A stretch of DNA of 64,000 nucleotides from Candidatus Nitrosopelagicus sp. (GTDB lineage Archaea; Thermoproteota; Nitrososphaeria; Nitrososphaerales; Nitrosopumilaceae). The position numbers and the translations under genes are program-made. The notes under the pieces are model-generated. The model was not told the origin of the DNA. It did not search any database and saw only the letters and a list, made by a program, of their open reading frames with translations. Positions 1 to 7,301 of this stretch are shown here, one piece after another. Every line of letters starts with the position of its first letter. The first letter of the stretch is position 1. The stretch is from positions 1 through 64,000 of the forward strand of contig JAOMCQ010000001.1 of the NCBI GenBank assembly GCA_028345095.1, read 5' to 3'.

Positions 1-816
1 ATTCTTCAACAGGCTGATGAATTATTACGTGAATACCAAATGGCAGCTGAACTACAAAACTCCCCACTTAATCCAACTGAGCGTCCATTTTTAGTTGAAC
101 AAAATACGGAACAATTTCGAGAAGAAATTGCACAACAGATGCAATTACAAGAAACGTTAATGCAAAAATTACAACAAAACTCTAACTTTCAAAATTTTGA
201 TGAGCAATTATCTAACGACGGTTTAATTCAACAACCTCCTTCATTTGATATGTCTGATGAAGAAACTACAGTATCTGTTCCATATGAAAATGATGAAACA
301 TCTGTAACAATATCTGCTGAATTTGAAAATGGTGAAATAACAAATGTCTTCATAGAACGTCCAACTGACGAAATTGAAACTAGTCTGTTATGGGTGCTTC
401 CTCTTGTAATAGGCATCATAGCTATTGCAGTATTGTTATCAAAAAGATTACCAAAAACAAAACCTATTACAAAAATTCCAATTGTAGTGAAAAATGATAG
501 TTATACTATCAGTTATGCTGATCTAACACGTGAAATGTTACGTGAAGCTGAACATATGTACAATGAAGAATTATTCAAAGATGCCCATGAAAAACTCTCT
601 CACGCAATACGTTTCTATTACTCAAACCGTTTTTCAACTGGATCTGAGATAACAAATATGGATGCATTACAGTTATTGCGTAAGGAAAATATTCCTGAGT
701 TTGATTCAATCTTGAATTATCTAAACATGTGTGAAATGATTGAATTTGCAAAAAATCCTACGGAGAAAAAAAGATTCTTCACTGCAATAGAAAACTTTTC
801 ACAATTTATCGAATAG
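1..816 (+). CDS. Single-pass membrane protein with helical cytoplasmic domain, 5' end outside window
   Basis: The reading frame is open from base 1, so the true start lies upstream; the first Met in view is at base 40. Counting from that Met, residues 1-113 are polar and Gln/Asn/Glu-rich and probably lie outside the cell. Residues about 114-134 form one membrane segment (LLWVLPLVIGIIAIAVLL), followed by Lys-rich residues and a helical domain to the end. That domain (EAEHMYN..., AIRFYYS, MIEFAK, NFSQ) clearly matches the C-terminus of the protein starting at 7346, so the two are paralogues in their cytoplasmic part. The helical pattern recalls TPR or DUF4129-like domains, but I assign no family. 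Role unknown; it is probably a cell-surface anchor or sensor. The next gene is convergent. Confidence 0.8.
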   Translation: MLQQADELLREYQMAAELQNSPLNPTERPFLVEQNTEQFREEIAQQMQLQETLMQKLQQNSNFQNFDEQLSNDGLIQQPPSFDMSDEETTVSVPYENDETSVTISAEFENGEITNVFIERPTDEIETSLLWVLPLVIGIIAIAVLLSKRLPKTKPITKIPIVVKNDSYTISYADLTREMLREAEHMYNEELFKDAHEKLSHAIRFYYSNRFSTGSEITNMDALQLLRKENIPEFDSILNYLNMCEMIEFAKNPTEKKRFFTAIENFSQFIE

Positions 817-824
817 TTTTTAAA

Positions 825-1001
825 TTAAATTTCTTTAATGAGCGTCTTGATGTTTGCAATATTCTCTGGTGATAATTCAATTTCTTTATGTTCTGCTTTA
901 ACGTGTTCTTCAATTTTTACCATTAATTCTGCTTCTGTTGGTGCGTTTGCAGACCAATCACAATTTTTACCTGCATCGTGGCAGCTAATGCTTTTTGCCA
1001 T
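825..1001 (-). CDS. DUF1059 family small protein (58 aa)
   Basis: A 58-residue reading frame beginning MAKSISCHDAGKNCDW. It matches the DUF1059 pattern: an N-terminal CHDAG.dCDW motif with two Cys and two nearby acidic residues, then an amphipathic helical half containing EEHVKAEH. The Cys/His/Asp set could bind a metal, but the family's function is not established. An ATG start is present and a TAA stop ends the frame. The longer frame read on the opposite strand over the same bases is a shadow of this gene. It lies between two unrelated genes, 35 bases downstream of the aquaporin gene on the same strand, so it may be the last gene of the ars-like transcript. Confident about the family, not about the role. 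Confidence 0.85.
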   Translation of the reverse strand: MAKSISCHDAGKNCDWSANAPTEAELMVKIEEHVKAEHKEIELSPENIANIKTLIKEI

Positions 1002-1036
1002 AATCGTGCCTATTTTTTCATATATTTATTGATTTT

Positions 1037-1723
1037 TCAAGATTCTGCTTCTCGTTTTCTCTGAGCTATGAACTTTCCTCTGAACGCAAATGCTGCAATT
1101 ATTGTACCTACAAATGGTGCAGTCCAGTATAACCACAAATTCTCTACTACTCCTGATAACAATGCTGGAGCAAGTGCACGTGCAGGATTCATTGATGCAC
1201 CTGAAATAAATGCCAAAAATAAAATATCTAATCCAACTATTCCTCCTATGGCAACACCACTAAATCCTCTCAGCCCCTTTGTATACACAACATAAAATAT
1301 GACGCCCATGAGCATTGCCGATGCTAATACTTCGACTGGAAATATTAGTAGAATAGAAAAATCAAAGTTTGGTGCATTTGCTCCTAGATCTACCTTGTCT
1401 CCAATTACTGTTAAAACAAACAATGATCCTAATATGGCGCCAATTATCTCTGCTGCAAAATAATATAAAATTTGAATTTTTGATATATGGCCTGTAATGT
1501 AATATCCAATTGTTACAGCTGGATTGAAATGGGCAAGTGAAATTTTTCCAAATGAGTACACTCCAATTAACAATGCTACAAATGGCGCTACAGCTGCAAA
1601 CGGAATGCCCAATTCTCCGTTAAACATCTCTGCATCTAATACGATTGAACCTGTTGCAAAAATTACAAGAATGAATGTTCCAATTAATTCAACTGTAAAA
1701 ATTTGTAAATTTGAATATACCAT
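1037..1723 (-). CDS. MIP-family aquaporin/aquaglyceroporin, possibly an arsenite channel (AqpS-like)
   Basis: A 228-residue, six-helix channel of the major intrinsic protein family. Both half-helix signatures are intact: HFNPAVTIG near residue 65 and SGASMNPAR near residue 175, the latter with the selectivity-filter Arg. Its ATG overlaps the stop of the arsenate reductase gene by one base (TAATG), so the two are translationally coupled, and an ArsR-type repressor is divergent just upstream. In Sinorhizobium an aquaglyceroporin (AqpS) replaces the arsenite pump in an ars operon, letting arsenite made by ArsC flow out. The same gene set here suggests the same use, although water or glycerol transport cannot be excluded from sequence. 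Family assignment is firm; the substrate is inferred from neighbours. Confidence 0.9.
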   Translation of the reverse strand: MVYSNLQIFTVELIGTFILVIFATGSIVLDAEMFNGELGIPFAAVAPFVALLIGVYSFGKISLAHFNPAVTIGYYITGHISKIQILYYFAAEIIGAILGSLFVLTVIGDKVDLGANAPNFDFSILLIFPVEVLASAMLMGVIFYVVYTKGLRGFSGVAIGGIVGLDILFLAFISGASMNPARALAPALLSGVVENLWLYWTAPFVGTIIAAFAFRGKFIAQRKREAES

Positions 1724-2130
1724 TATTTTTCATCATCTATTAATTTGATCAAATTCAAAACTTCTGATTTTATCTGATCACGTATCTTTCTGACTTGTTC
1801 GATTGTTTTTCCTTTAGGATCTGGTATGTTCCAATCTATAACATCTTTTACAAAAAGCGCCGGACATGATTCTTTATCCATACATCCCATGTTGACTGTC
1901 TTAAAAGAATTAGAAATCATTGAATTAGATATTGTCTTTGGAGATTGCTTTGCCATATCAATTCCAATTTCCTTCATTACTTCTACTGCTACCGAATTTA
2001 GATTTCCAGATGGAACAGTACCTGCGCTATTTACATTGAATTTACCTTCTGTAAATTTTCTAAAAAATGCTTCAGCCATTTGGCTTCTGCCTGCATTTTC
2101 TACGCACACAAATAGAATATCCCTAGTCAT
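1723..2130 (-). CDS. arsC: Arsenate reductase, thioredoxin-coupled LMW-phosphatase type
   Basis: A low-molecular-weight tyrosine phosphatase fold protein of 135 residues from the chosen ATG. The phosphate loop CVENAGRS gives C9-X5-R15. Two further cysteines at about 83 and 89 (MGCMDKESCP) sit where thioredoxin-dependent ArsC enzymes carry the relay Cys82/Cys89 pair, and WNIPDPKG follows as in that family. This favours arsenate reductase over a plain tyrosine phosphatase. The frame is open 57 bases further upstream, but that start would run into the divergent arsR gene. The ATG used lies about 26 bases from a TATA-like box on this strand. It is followed directly by the aquaporin gene, giving a likely arsenate-to-arsenite reduction and efflux pair. 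Confidence 0.88.
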   Translation of the reverse strand: MTRDILFVCVENAGRSQMAEAFFRKFTEGKFNVNSAGTVPSGNLNSVAVEVMKEIGIDMAKQSPKTISNSMISNSFKTVNMGCMDKESCPALFVKDVIDWNIPDPKGKTIEQVRKIRDQIKSEVLNLIKLIDDEK

Positions 2131-2162
2131 AATGCTTATATAAATATGGGTTGATATAAACA
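2131..2162. promoter_or_regulatory. Divergent arsC / arsR promoter region
   Basis: Only 32 bases separate the two divergent starts. Read on the plus strand, CTTATATAAAT at 2135-2145 is a good archaeal TATA box about 25 bases before the arsR start. On the minus strand, TTTATATC at 2153-2160 lies about 26 bases before the arsC ATG. The two boxes sit within each other's promoter, so one bound ArsR dimer could block both. Both mRNAs would be leaderless or nearly so. No separate operator palindrome is obvious. Confidence 0.55.
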
Positions 2163-2471
2163 TTGATTGATATGAATGGTCCTGCACTTTTGAAATGCAT
2201 CTGTGATGAAACTAGATTTGAAATTTTAGAATTGTTACAAAAGGATAATGAGTTATGTGTTAACGATTTTGTAGAGAAATTAAAAAAAGATCAGCCTTTA
2301 GTTTCACACCATCTTAAAACTCTAAAAAAATGTGGAATTGTAAAGTCTAGAGATGAAGGAAAAAAGGCAATGTATGCAATTTCAAATTCTCAACTATCTA
2401 CTCTGATATCTACTGTAACTAAAACAAGCAAGAAAATTCCGACTCTATGTACCGATGAAAAATGTTGCTAG
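2163..2471 (+). CDS. arsR: ArsR/SmtB family transcriptional repressor
   Basis: A 102-residue winged helix-turn-helix protein. The core runs ETRFEILELL ... ELCVNDFVEKL ... QPLVSHHLKTLKKCGIV ... EGKKAMYAI, as in ArsR family repressors. ELCVND resembles the ELCVCD metal-sensing motif of classical ArsR but keeps only one of its two cysteines. Extra cysteines at 12, 14, 96, 101 and 102 (CTDEKCC at the very end) could complete a thiolate site for As(III)/Sb(III). The start is TTG at 2163, with an alternative ATG at 2172; the TATA position fits either. It is divergent from arsC-aquaporin, which it probably represses. The last 4 bases overlap the convergent sbtB gene. Confidence 0.85.
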   Translation: MIDMNGPALLKCICDETRFEILELLQKDNELCVNDFVEKLKKDQPLVSHHLKTLKKCGIVKSRDEGKKAMYAISNSQLSTLISTVTKTSKKIPTLCTDEKCC

Positions 2472-2770
2472 AATTTTTCTGTTCTAACTACGCCTACATC
2501 ACTAACATATAGTATAATTGCAAAATCTGGAAATAATGTCCTAGAAATATCCTCTACAACCCCTGATAATTTTTCTTCTCTCATGACTACCTCCACTTTG
2601 ACGTTTTTTTCATTTTTGAATCCCTGGCCCCGCAAGCCTTTTGCTCCATTTCCTTCTACCTCGTAAGTAGTATAACCTGTAATATCATGATTTTTCAAAA
2701 TTTCAATGACATTTTTCTGAGCTAAAATCTCACATGTGATTGTAAGTAATTTCACATCATAGAGTTTCAT
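2468..2770 (-). CDS. sbtB: P-II-like regulator SbtB
   Basis: A 100-residue P-II superfamily protein (ferredoxin-like fold): KLLTITCE near the N-terminus, a T-loop region with GNGAKGLRGQG near residues 40-50, and a final strand IILYVSDVGVV. It lacks the Tyr-uridylylation T-loop of canonical GlnB and the C-terminal Cys-rich extension of some cyanobacterial SbtB proteins. Its ATG overlaps the stop of sbtA (ATGA), so the two are translationally coupled. In cyanobacteria SbtB binds adenine nucleotides, including cAMP, and regulates the SbtA bicarbonate transporter at the membrane. The gene pairing supports the same role here; ligand preference cannot be read from sequence. Confidence 0.85.
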   Translation of the reverse strand: MKLYDVKLLTITCEILAQKNVIEILKNHDITGYTTYEVEGNGAKGLRGQGFKNEKNVKVEVVMREEKLSGVVEDISRTLFPDFAIILYVSDVGVVRTEKF

Positions 2771-3843
2771 ATGAACACCTTTGCTACATAATTGAATAAG
2801 TCTATTGATCCTTCACCGTGAACCCATGTTGAGACTGTAAACATGATTGGAAGTAATACTATGATGTTGTATGGGAATGTAATTCCTAATGCAGATGTAA
2901 TGTACAAACTTGGATTTGCTTGAGGAATTGCATGACGTAATACTGCAGGTGCTGCAATAAATGATGCACTTGCTAAGAGTAGACCAAACATTACTGCTCC
3001 TCCTAAACTTAATCCTAATGCAGTTGAAACTAGTACACCAATTATTCCATTAATGGTTGGTATTATTACCGAAAATGCTGTCAGGAAGATTCCAACCTTT
3101 TTGATGTCTTCTAGTCTTTGTCCTGCAATAATTCCCATCTCAATCATAAAAATTACAATGGCTCCTGTAAACAGCTCATCAAATACAATGCTAATTGGTT
3201 CAAATCCTTCCTCCCCAATGATGTATCCGATTACTATACTTCCTAGTAGAATAACTATTGCCTTTCCTGTGATTGATTCTTTTAAGACCTGGGAGAGTTT
3301 TGTTTTTGTCTCTTTCATTCCAATGTCTAATTCTTCATCATCTGAAAAGGACTGTTTTTTTGTACGAATTTGTTTTGAGACCGCCATGTTTGTCAGAAAT
3401 ATTGCTAGGATGAAGGCAACTGGCTCTAAAACTGCTAAGATGGCTGCCAAATATCCTTCTGATGAAACTCCTTGATTTTTGAGAAATGATAATCCTACAG
3501 AAAATGTTACAGCCCCTACTGCGCCATATGTGGAGGCTAATGCATATGAATCAAAGATATTGAATTTTCCTAGCCTTCTTAGAATTTGATAATGGTTCAA
3601 TGTAAACAACAATGAAAGACCTATTGCAACTAACATTGGGACTAACATTTCTTCAAAGCCCGTCTTTCTCATCTCTATTCCTCCATGAAGGCCGATAGCA
3701 GCTAGAAGGTATATCGGCAAAAATTCTGAAATTGCCTCAGGCATTTTTAAATCAGACTTTATTCGTGCTGCAATTATTCCAAACAGGAAGAAGAGAACTA
3801 TTGGAGTTAACAGATTCGATTGGATTAGTTGTAAAATATCCAT
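2767..3843 (-). CDS. sbtA: Sodium-dependent bicarbonate transporter SbtA (DUF897)
   Basis: A 358-residue polytopic membrane protein with about ten hydrophobic segments and the SbtA/DUF897 arrangement: LLTPIVLFFLFGI at the N-terminus, a central charged cytoplasmic loop (residues about 165-185, rich in Lys, Asp and Glu), and ASFIAAPAVLRHAIP near residue 295. SbtA symports bicarbonate with sodium. In this organism bicarbonate would feed acetyl-CoA/propionyl-CoA carboxylase of the 3-hydroxypropionate/4-hydroxybutyrate cycle, which uses HCO3- directly (inference from family physiology). The gene is followed by its coupled regulator sbtB. The ATG start is unambiguous. Confidence 0.88.
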   Translation of the reverse strand: MDILQLIQSNLLTPIVLFFLFGIIAARIKSDLKMPEAISEFLPIYLLAAIGLHGGIEMRKTGFEEMLVPMLVAIGLSLLFTLNHYQILRRLGKFNIFDSYALASTYGAVGAVTFSVGLSFLKNQGVSSEGYLAAILAVLEPVAFILAIFLTNMAVSKQIRTKKQSFSDDEELDIGMKETKTKLSQVLKESITGKAIVILLGSIVIGYIIGEEGFEPISIVFDELFTGAIVIFMIEMGIIAGQRLEDIKKVGIFLTAFSVIIPTINGIIGVLVSTALGLSLGGAVMFGLLLASASFIAAPAVLRHAIPQANPSLYITSALGITFPYNIIVLLPIMFTVSTWVHGEGSIDLFNYVAKVFI

Positions 3844-3900
3844 TACTTATGTTTGAAAAAATTTTTAGCTGAAATAAAAATCAAGCACTGTGACGAAATT

Positions 3901-4887
3901 CTACAAAAATAGGTGAATTATGTATGTGAATGCGATTCCTAATCCTGCTGCACCAGGAATTGTTATGACCCATGAAAAAATAATTTGTCTACTTACTTTC
4001 CATCTCACAGCTCGTATTCTTCGTGCTGAACCTGCACCCATGATTGTTCCAGTAATTGCATGAGTTGTACTTGCAGGAATTCCTAATGTTGCAAAGACTG
4101 CAAGCATTATTCCTCCACTAGTTTCTGCTGCAAATCCTTGATACGGTTTTAATCGTGTAACTTTAACACCTAAGGTTTTGATTACTTTGTATCCTCCAAA
4201 GAATGTGCCCAAACCCATGGCTCCGGCTGCTGCAAATATTACCCATAATGGCATTTCAAGTTCTTCAATTAATCCTACAGAGAATAAAATCAAAACAATA
4301 ATTCCCATAGTTTTTTGCCCATCATTTGCACCATGTGTTAAAGCAAACCATGCTGATGAAATGATTTGTAATCGTCCAAAGGTTCGATTCACTATTGCAG
4401 GTTTTCTTCTTGCGAAAAAGTATATGATTAATCCAGTTGCTGCAATGCCAAACATCATTCCTCCTATCGGTGCAACAATTATTCCGGTAAACACTTTGGC
4501 TAATCCATCATATACTAGCTTTTCAAATCCTAATCCTGCAATTCCTGCACCCATAATTCCTCCAATTAATGAATGGCTGTTTGAGATTGGTAGTCCAAAG
4601 TATGTGCATAACGTACTCCATGCGATTGCGCCTGCCAAACCTCCTATTATCATGTAAACTGTGATATCATCAGGACTGACAATTCCTTTTGCAATTGTTG
4701 TTGCAACTGCAACTCCAAAAATGAACGGTCCTGCAAAATTTGCGATTGCAGATATTGTAACTGCATGAATCGGTCGTAAAACGCGAGTACCAATTACGGT
4801 AGCTACGGAATTTGCTGAATCATTAAATCCGTTCACAAAATCAAATATCAAAGCGATAATAATTCCTATAATCGCTATTTCTATCAT
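3901..4887 (-). CDS. pit: PiT-family inorganic phosphate permease
   Basis: A 328-residue membrane transporter with the two inverted PiT signature repeats: DFVNGFNDSANSVAT near residue 20 and LTHGANDGQKTMGI near residue 185, plus GIPASTTHAITG near residue 270. It imports phosphate, probably as a metal-phosphate complex or by cation symport. It is about the usual length for archaeal PiT proteins. It lies 9 bases downstream of the DUF47 gene on the same strand, the standard pit-DUF47 operon order in bacteria and archaea. A shared promoter upstream of DUF47 probably drives both. Confidence 0.92.
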   Translation of the reverse strand: MIEIAIIGIIIALIFDFVNGFNDSANSVATVIGTRVLRPIHAVTISAIANFAGPFIFGVAVATTIAKGIVSPDDITVYMIIGGLAGAIAWSTLCTYFGLPISNSHSLIGGIMGAGIAGLGFEKLVYDGLAKVFTGIIVAPIGGMMFGIAATGLIIYFFARRKPAIVNRTFGRLQIISSAWFALTHGANDGQKTMGIIVLILFSVGLIEELEMPLWVIFAAAGAMGLGTFFGGYKVIKTLGVKVTRLKPYQGFAAETSGGIMLAVFATLGIPASTTHAITGTIMGAGSARRIRAVRWKVSRQIIFSWVITIPGAAGLGIAFTYIIHLFL

Positions 4888-4896
4888 ATTTTTTCA

Positions 4897-5532
4897 CTAG
4901 GTATATTTTAGAACAATATCTTCTACGACATCTGCAACATCTACACATCTGTCTGATGCGGTTTCCATAGTTTCATAGATGTCTTTTAGTTTGATTATTT
5001 TTATTGGATCGTTACTTTCAAAGAGTTCGGATATTGCTAATCTGTACAAATCATCAATGACATGTTCGATTACACTTGTATTTCTACAATGTTCTATCAT
5101 TAATTTAGGATTTTTCACATTACCTAATTTTCCTACCATATATTCAACCTCTCTTGTTGCCTTGACTAACTCTTCGGCCATTTGTTTTGTGTGTGGAGGT
5201 GATTCTGTAATTTTATAGCTGGCAAATCTTGCGCCAATTCCATCCATGAAATCAATGATGTCGTCTATCTTTGATGCAACTCTTTGCATGTCTTCTCTGT
5301 CAAGTGGAGTGATGAATGTTTTGTTTAATTCTGAAAAGATATCTCGTGTTAGAACATCTGCCTCAGTTTCAATTTCTGAAATGTGTGCTATCTTATCTTT
5401 GTTGGTTGGGTCATCCATTAATTCCAAAACTGCATCTGATGCCTCAACAGCTTTTTTTGCTAGATTTTCCAAAATCACTAGAAGCTCTTTTTCATTTGAT
5501 TTTACCCAAGAGAAGAATTGTCCCATAAACAT
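4897..5532 (-). CDS. DUF47 (PhoU-like) phosphate transport regulator
   Basis: A 211-residue all-helical protein of the DUF47/PhoU-like family. It contains the conserved DREDMQRVASKIDDIIDFMDGIG segment (shortened here: DREDMQR...DDIIDFMDG) and repeated E/DxxxD metal-binding positions, with TASDRCVDVADVVEDIV at the C-terminus. Family members sit next to PiT permeases and are thought to regulate them or bind polynuclear metal. ATG at 5532 or the second Met two codons later can both serve as start. It leads the phosphate-permease operon. Confidence 0.88.
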   Translation of the reverse strand: MFMGQFFSWVKSNEKELLVILENLAKKAVEASDAVLELMDDPTNKDKIAHISEIETEADVLTRDIFSELNKTFITPLDREDMQRVASKIDDIIDFMDGIGARFASYKITESPPHTKQMAEELVKATREVEYMVGKLGNVKNPKLMIEHCRNTSVIEHVIDDLYRLAISELFESNDPIKIIKLKDIYETMETASDRCVDVADVVEDIVLKYT

Positions 5533-5570
5533 TCAAACTAATTTTTGAAGTTAACCCTGATCACCGTAGT

Positions 5571-5589
5571 CTATATGGTAACTATATAG
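5571..5589. promoter_or_regulatory. Imperfect palindrome upstream of the DUF47-pit operon
   Basis: CTATATGGTAACTATATAG reads as an inverted repeat (CTATAT...ATATAG, 16 of 19 positions symmetric). It lies about 40-57 bases before the DUF47 start and overlaps the only strong TATA-like sequence on that strand. It could be the TATA region plus an operator. AT-rich symmetry can also arise by chance, so this is a candidate only. Confidence 0.35.
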
Positions 5590-5608
5590 GAAAAATAATT
5601 CTACGATC

Positions 5609-5788
5609 TTAATCATAACCTACAGTTCTCATGCCATAGCAAGGCTTGTTTCCCTTGGTCCAGCATTTACATGAACAAGAAACAGCTTTTCCAGTCTCTA
5701 AATCTTTTACAACTTTGTGAAACACTCCTTCTCTAACTTTTGATTCAATTGGGATTGTTTCGAATTGATCTTTTTCTGTATCTGTCAT
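5609..5788 (-). CDS. Cys-rich mini-protein resembling CDGSH iron-sulfur proteins (59 aa)
   Basis: A 59-residue protein with an acidic N-terminus (MTDTEKDQ), a middle section like the strand before CDGSH clusters (GVFHKVVKDLETGKA), then CSCKCWTKGNKPCYG. Four cysteines are spaced CxCxC...PC. A true CDGSH site reads CxCxxSxxxPxCDGSH; here the Asp-Gly-Ser-His end is replaced by CYGMR and there is one residue fewer between Pro and Cys. So either it is a divergent Fe-S or zinc site or a family of its own. Its ATG shares one base with the stop of the winged-helix gene (TAATG), so the two are translationally coupled. Confidence 0.72.
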   Translation of the reverse strand: MTDTEKDQFETIPIESKVREGVFHKVVKDLETGKAVSCSCKCWTKGNKPCYGMRTVGYD

Positions 5789-6303
5789 TATAATGATGAC
5801 ATGATATCTGCTAAGTTATCTGATGCATTCTCAACGACATCTGGGTGATACTCTGTGATTAGATTTGCAATTCTTTTCTTTTCTACAACAAAGTAATTTT
5901 TCTTCAAATCAACTTTCTTGTATGAAACAATTTCATCAGCCACTAATTTTGTTAGGTAAAATGATACTGTAGCGCTTGCTTTTCCTACATTTGCAACAAT
6001 TTCTTGAAACTCTAATCTGTCGTTTTCTAGTAATGTAACAAGAATTGCTTTTGGTGTAGTTTGTCTTAATCGTGATACGACCTTTGATTCTTCTTCAGTC
6101 ATATCATTAATGAAGAATCTTGAAACACGTGTTGTTCTTTGAGTTCTGATTACTCCGTTATTTTCTAATTTTCTAACATAGTAACTCAAAACTCCATTTG
6201 AGAGGCTAATCTTTTCCATAACTTCTCTGAATCTAATTCCAGGATTCTTTTTGATCTCTGAAATGATTAATTCTTCTCTAGATTCCATATTTGCCAATTT
6301 CAA
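5788..6303 (-). CDS. Tandem winged-helix transcriptional regulator
   Basis: A 171-residue protein with two winged helix-turn-helix units. The first (residues about 8-65) has GIRFREVMEKISLSNGVLSYYV and the wing RTTRVSRFFI. The second (about 80-145) has LEFQEIVANVGKASATVSFYL and the wing VDLKKNYFVV. This tandem arrangement is common in archaeal one-component regulators. The first possible start is TTG, overlapping the upstream stop (TTGA); an ATG five codons in (6288) is an alternative. It sits between a membrane protein gene and the Cys-rich mini-protein in one overlapping operon, so it may regulate that operon or nearby copper/redox functions (inference). Confidence 0.8.
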   Translation of the reverse strand: MKLANMESREELIISEIKKNPGIRFREVMEKISLSNGVLSYYVRKLENNGVIRTQRTTRVSRFFINDMTEEESKVVSRLRQTTPKAILVTLLENDRLEFQEIVANVGKASATVSFYLTKLVADEIVSYKKVDLKKNYFVVEKKRIANLITEYHPDVVENASDNLADIMSSL

Positions 6304-6689
6304 TCCCTCCTAAATATAGCTAATGCAAGTAGCCCAATCATTCCTAACATCATTAAATGTGAAATTTCAGATGGTGATTCTAAAATGTTGTAAACATGAG
6401 TTTTAGTTGCATCTAACAATTGAACAATTTCTGCTCCCGTGAATATCATAAATGCAATTGTAGTAATAATCATCTTCTTTGTTCTCATCTTATAGTATGC
6501 ATTTACACTAAGAATTGCAAGAAATACAGATAAAATTATGCCTGCTGTATGTAGTAATAGATGCCAGATGTGTGCTCCGTGATAAACATGAGGCATTAAA
6601 ACTGGAATTGAAAGTGCACCTACAGTTGTTAAAATAACTGCAATGAGTAGTTTGGGTTTACTATCTGCAAATCTCTGATAGCTGAACAT
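6300..6689 (-). CDS. Four-helix membrane protein of unknown function
   Basis: A 129-residue protein that is almost entirely hydrophobic, with four predicted membrane helices: LLIAVILTTVGALSIPVL, LLLHTAGIILSVFLAILSV, MIITTIAFMIFTGAEIV and LMMLGMIGLLALAIF. Several histidines cluster between and within helices 1-2 (HVYHGAHIWHLLLH) and in later segments (THVYN, SHLMML), which might bind heme or metal. I do not recognise a family. It overlaps the downstream winged-helix gene by 4 bases and is the first gene of that three-gene operon. Confidence 0.7.
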   Translation of the reverse strand: MFSYQRFADSKPKLLIAVILTTVGALSIPVLMPHVYHGAHIWHLLLHTAGIILSVFLAILSVNAYYKMRTKKMIITTIAFMIFTGAEIVQLLDATKTHVYNILESPSEISHLMMLGMIGLLALAIFRRD

Positions 6690-6743
6690 GTCTTTAATTC
6701 ATCAATTTCTAATTTAAAGCGACATAGTACAACTATCGAAAAT

Positions 6744-7208
6744 TCATTCTGTAACAATTATTTTTCCTTCCATCCATGGATGCAGTGTACAATAATAATT
6801 GTAAGTTCCAGAATTTGAAAACTTGTTAACAAAATATTCATTTGTCTTGATGACATCTGTTGGGAAATGAAGGTAATCTGAATCTCCTCTTACTCTGACA
6901 TTATGTTCAAAATCATCTTTATTCAGAAATAATACGCTGTTTCCCACACCAATTGTTTTTATTTTTGGAAGAAAACATCCATCATTCTCTTCACATCCTT
7001 GTTTCCATGAACCATTAATCATTTCAACAAGATGTTGTGCCTTTTCTTTAGTTGTACCGCTATACTTTGCTTCTGAATAATTAGAATTTGTATAAATTGA
7101 TGATAGTTCATCCACATTCTCAGTTTCTAGAACGAAGATTCCTAAAAGACTAACACATAATACTACAAAAATTATTCCTATAGGAATTATAATAATCCAA
7201 ATTCTCAT
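6744..7208 (-). CDS. Membrane-anchored blue-copper (cupredoxin) protein
   Basis: An N-terminal hydrophobic anchor (IWIIIIPIGIIFVVLCVSLLG) is followed by a linker and a plastocyanin-like domain. The copper ligands are visible: a His in DDFEHNVRV and the C-terminal CTLHPWM loop supplying Cys, His and Met. Such cupredoxins are abundant in ammonia-oxidising archaea and carry electrons outside the membrane. Two extra cysteines (GCEENDGCF) may form a disulfide. A GTG start three codons further upstream (7217) is possible, but the ATG used lies about 27 bases from a TATA-like sequence near 7235 and begins directly with the anchor. It is the only gene on its side of the divergent intergenic region. 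Confidence 0.85.
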   Translation of the reverse strand: MRIWIIIIPIGIIFVVLCVSLLGIFVLETENVDELSSIYTNSNYSEAKYSGTTKEKAQHLVEMINGSWKQGCEENDGCFLPKIKTIGVGNSVLFLNKDDFEHNVRVRGDSDYLHFPTDVIKTNEYFVNKFSNSGTYNYYCTLHPWMEGKIIVTE

Positions 7209-7301
7209 GTCTTTCACAAAAAATATAAATTATTATAATGTGGTTATTGATCTTTGAATCTAATTACATAATTCCTATAGTTCTACATTCTCTACATATA
7301 G

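Noticed and set aside
838-1032. 64-codon frame on the plus strand
   Set aside because: It mirrors the DUF1059 gene on the minus strand, whose CHDAG...CDW motif is clear; the plus-strand product has no recognisable features.
5609-5788. Calling the Cys-rich mini-protein a true CDGSH protein
   Set aside because: The Asp-Gly-Ser/Thr-His end is missing and the Pro-Cys spacing is one residue short, so only resemblance is claimed.
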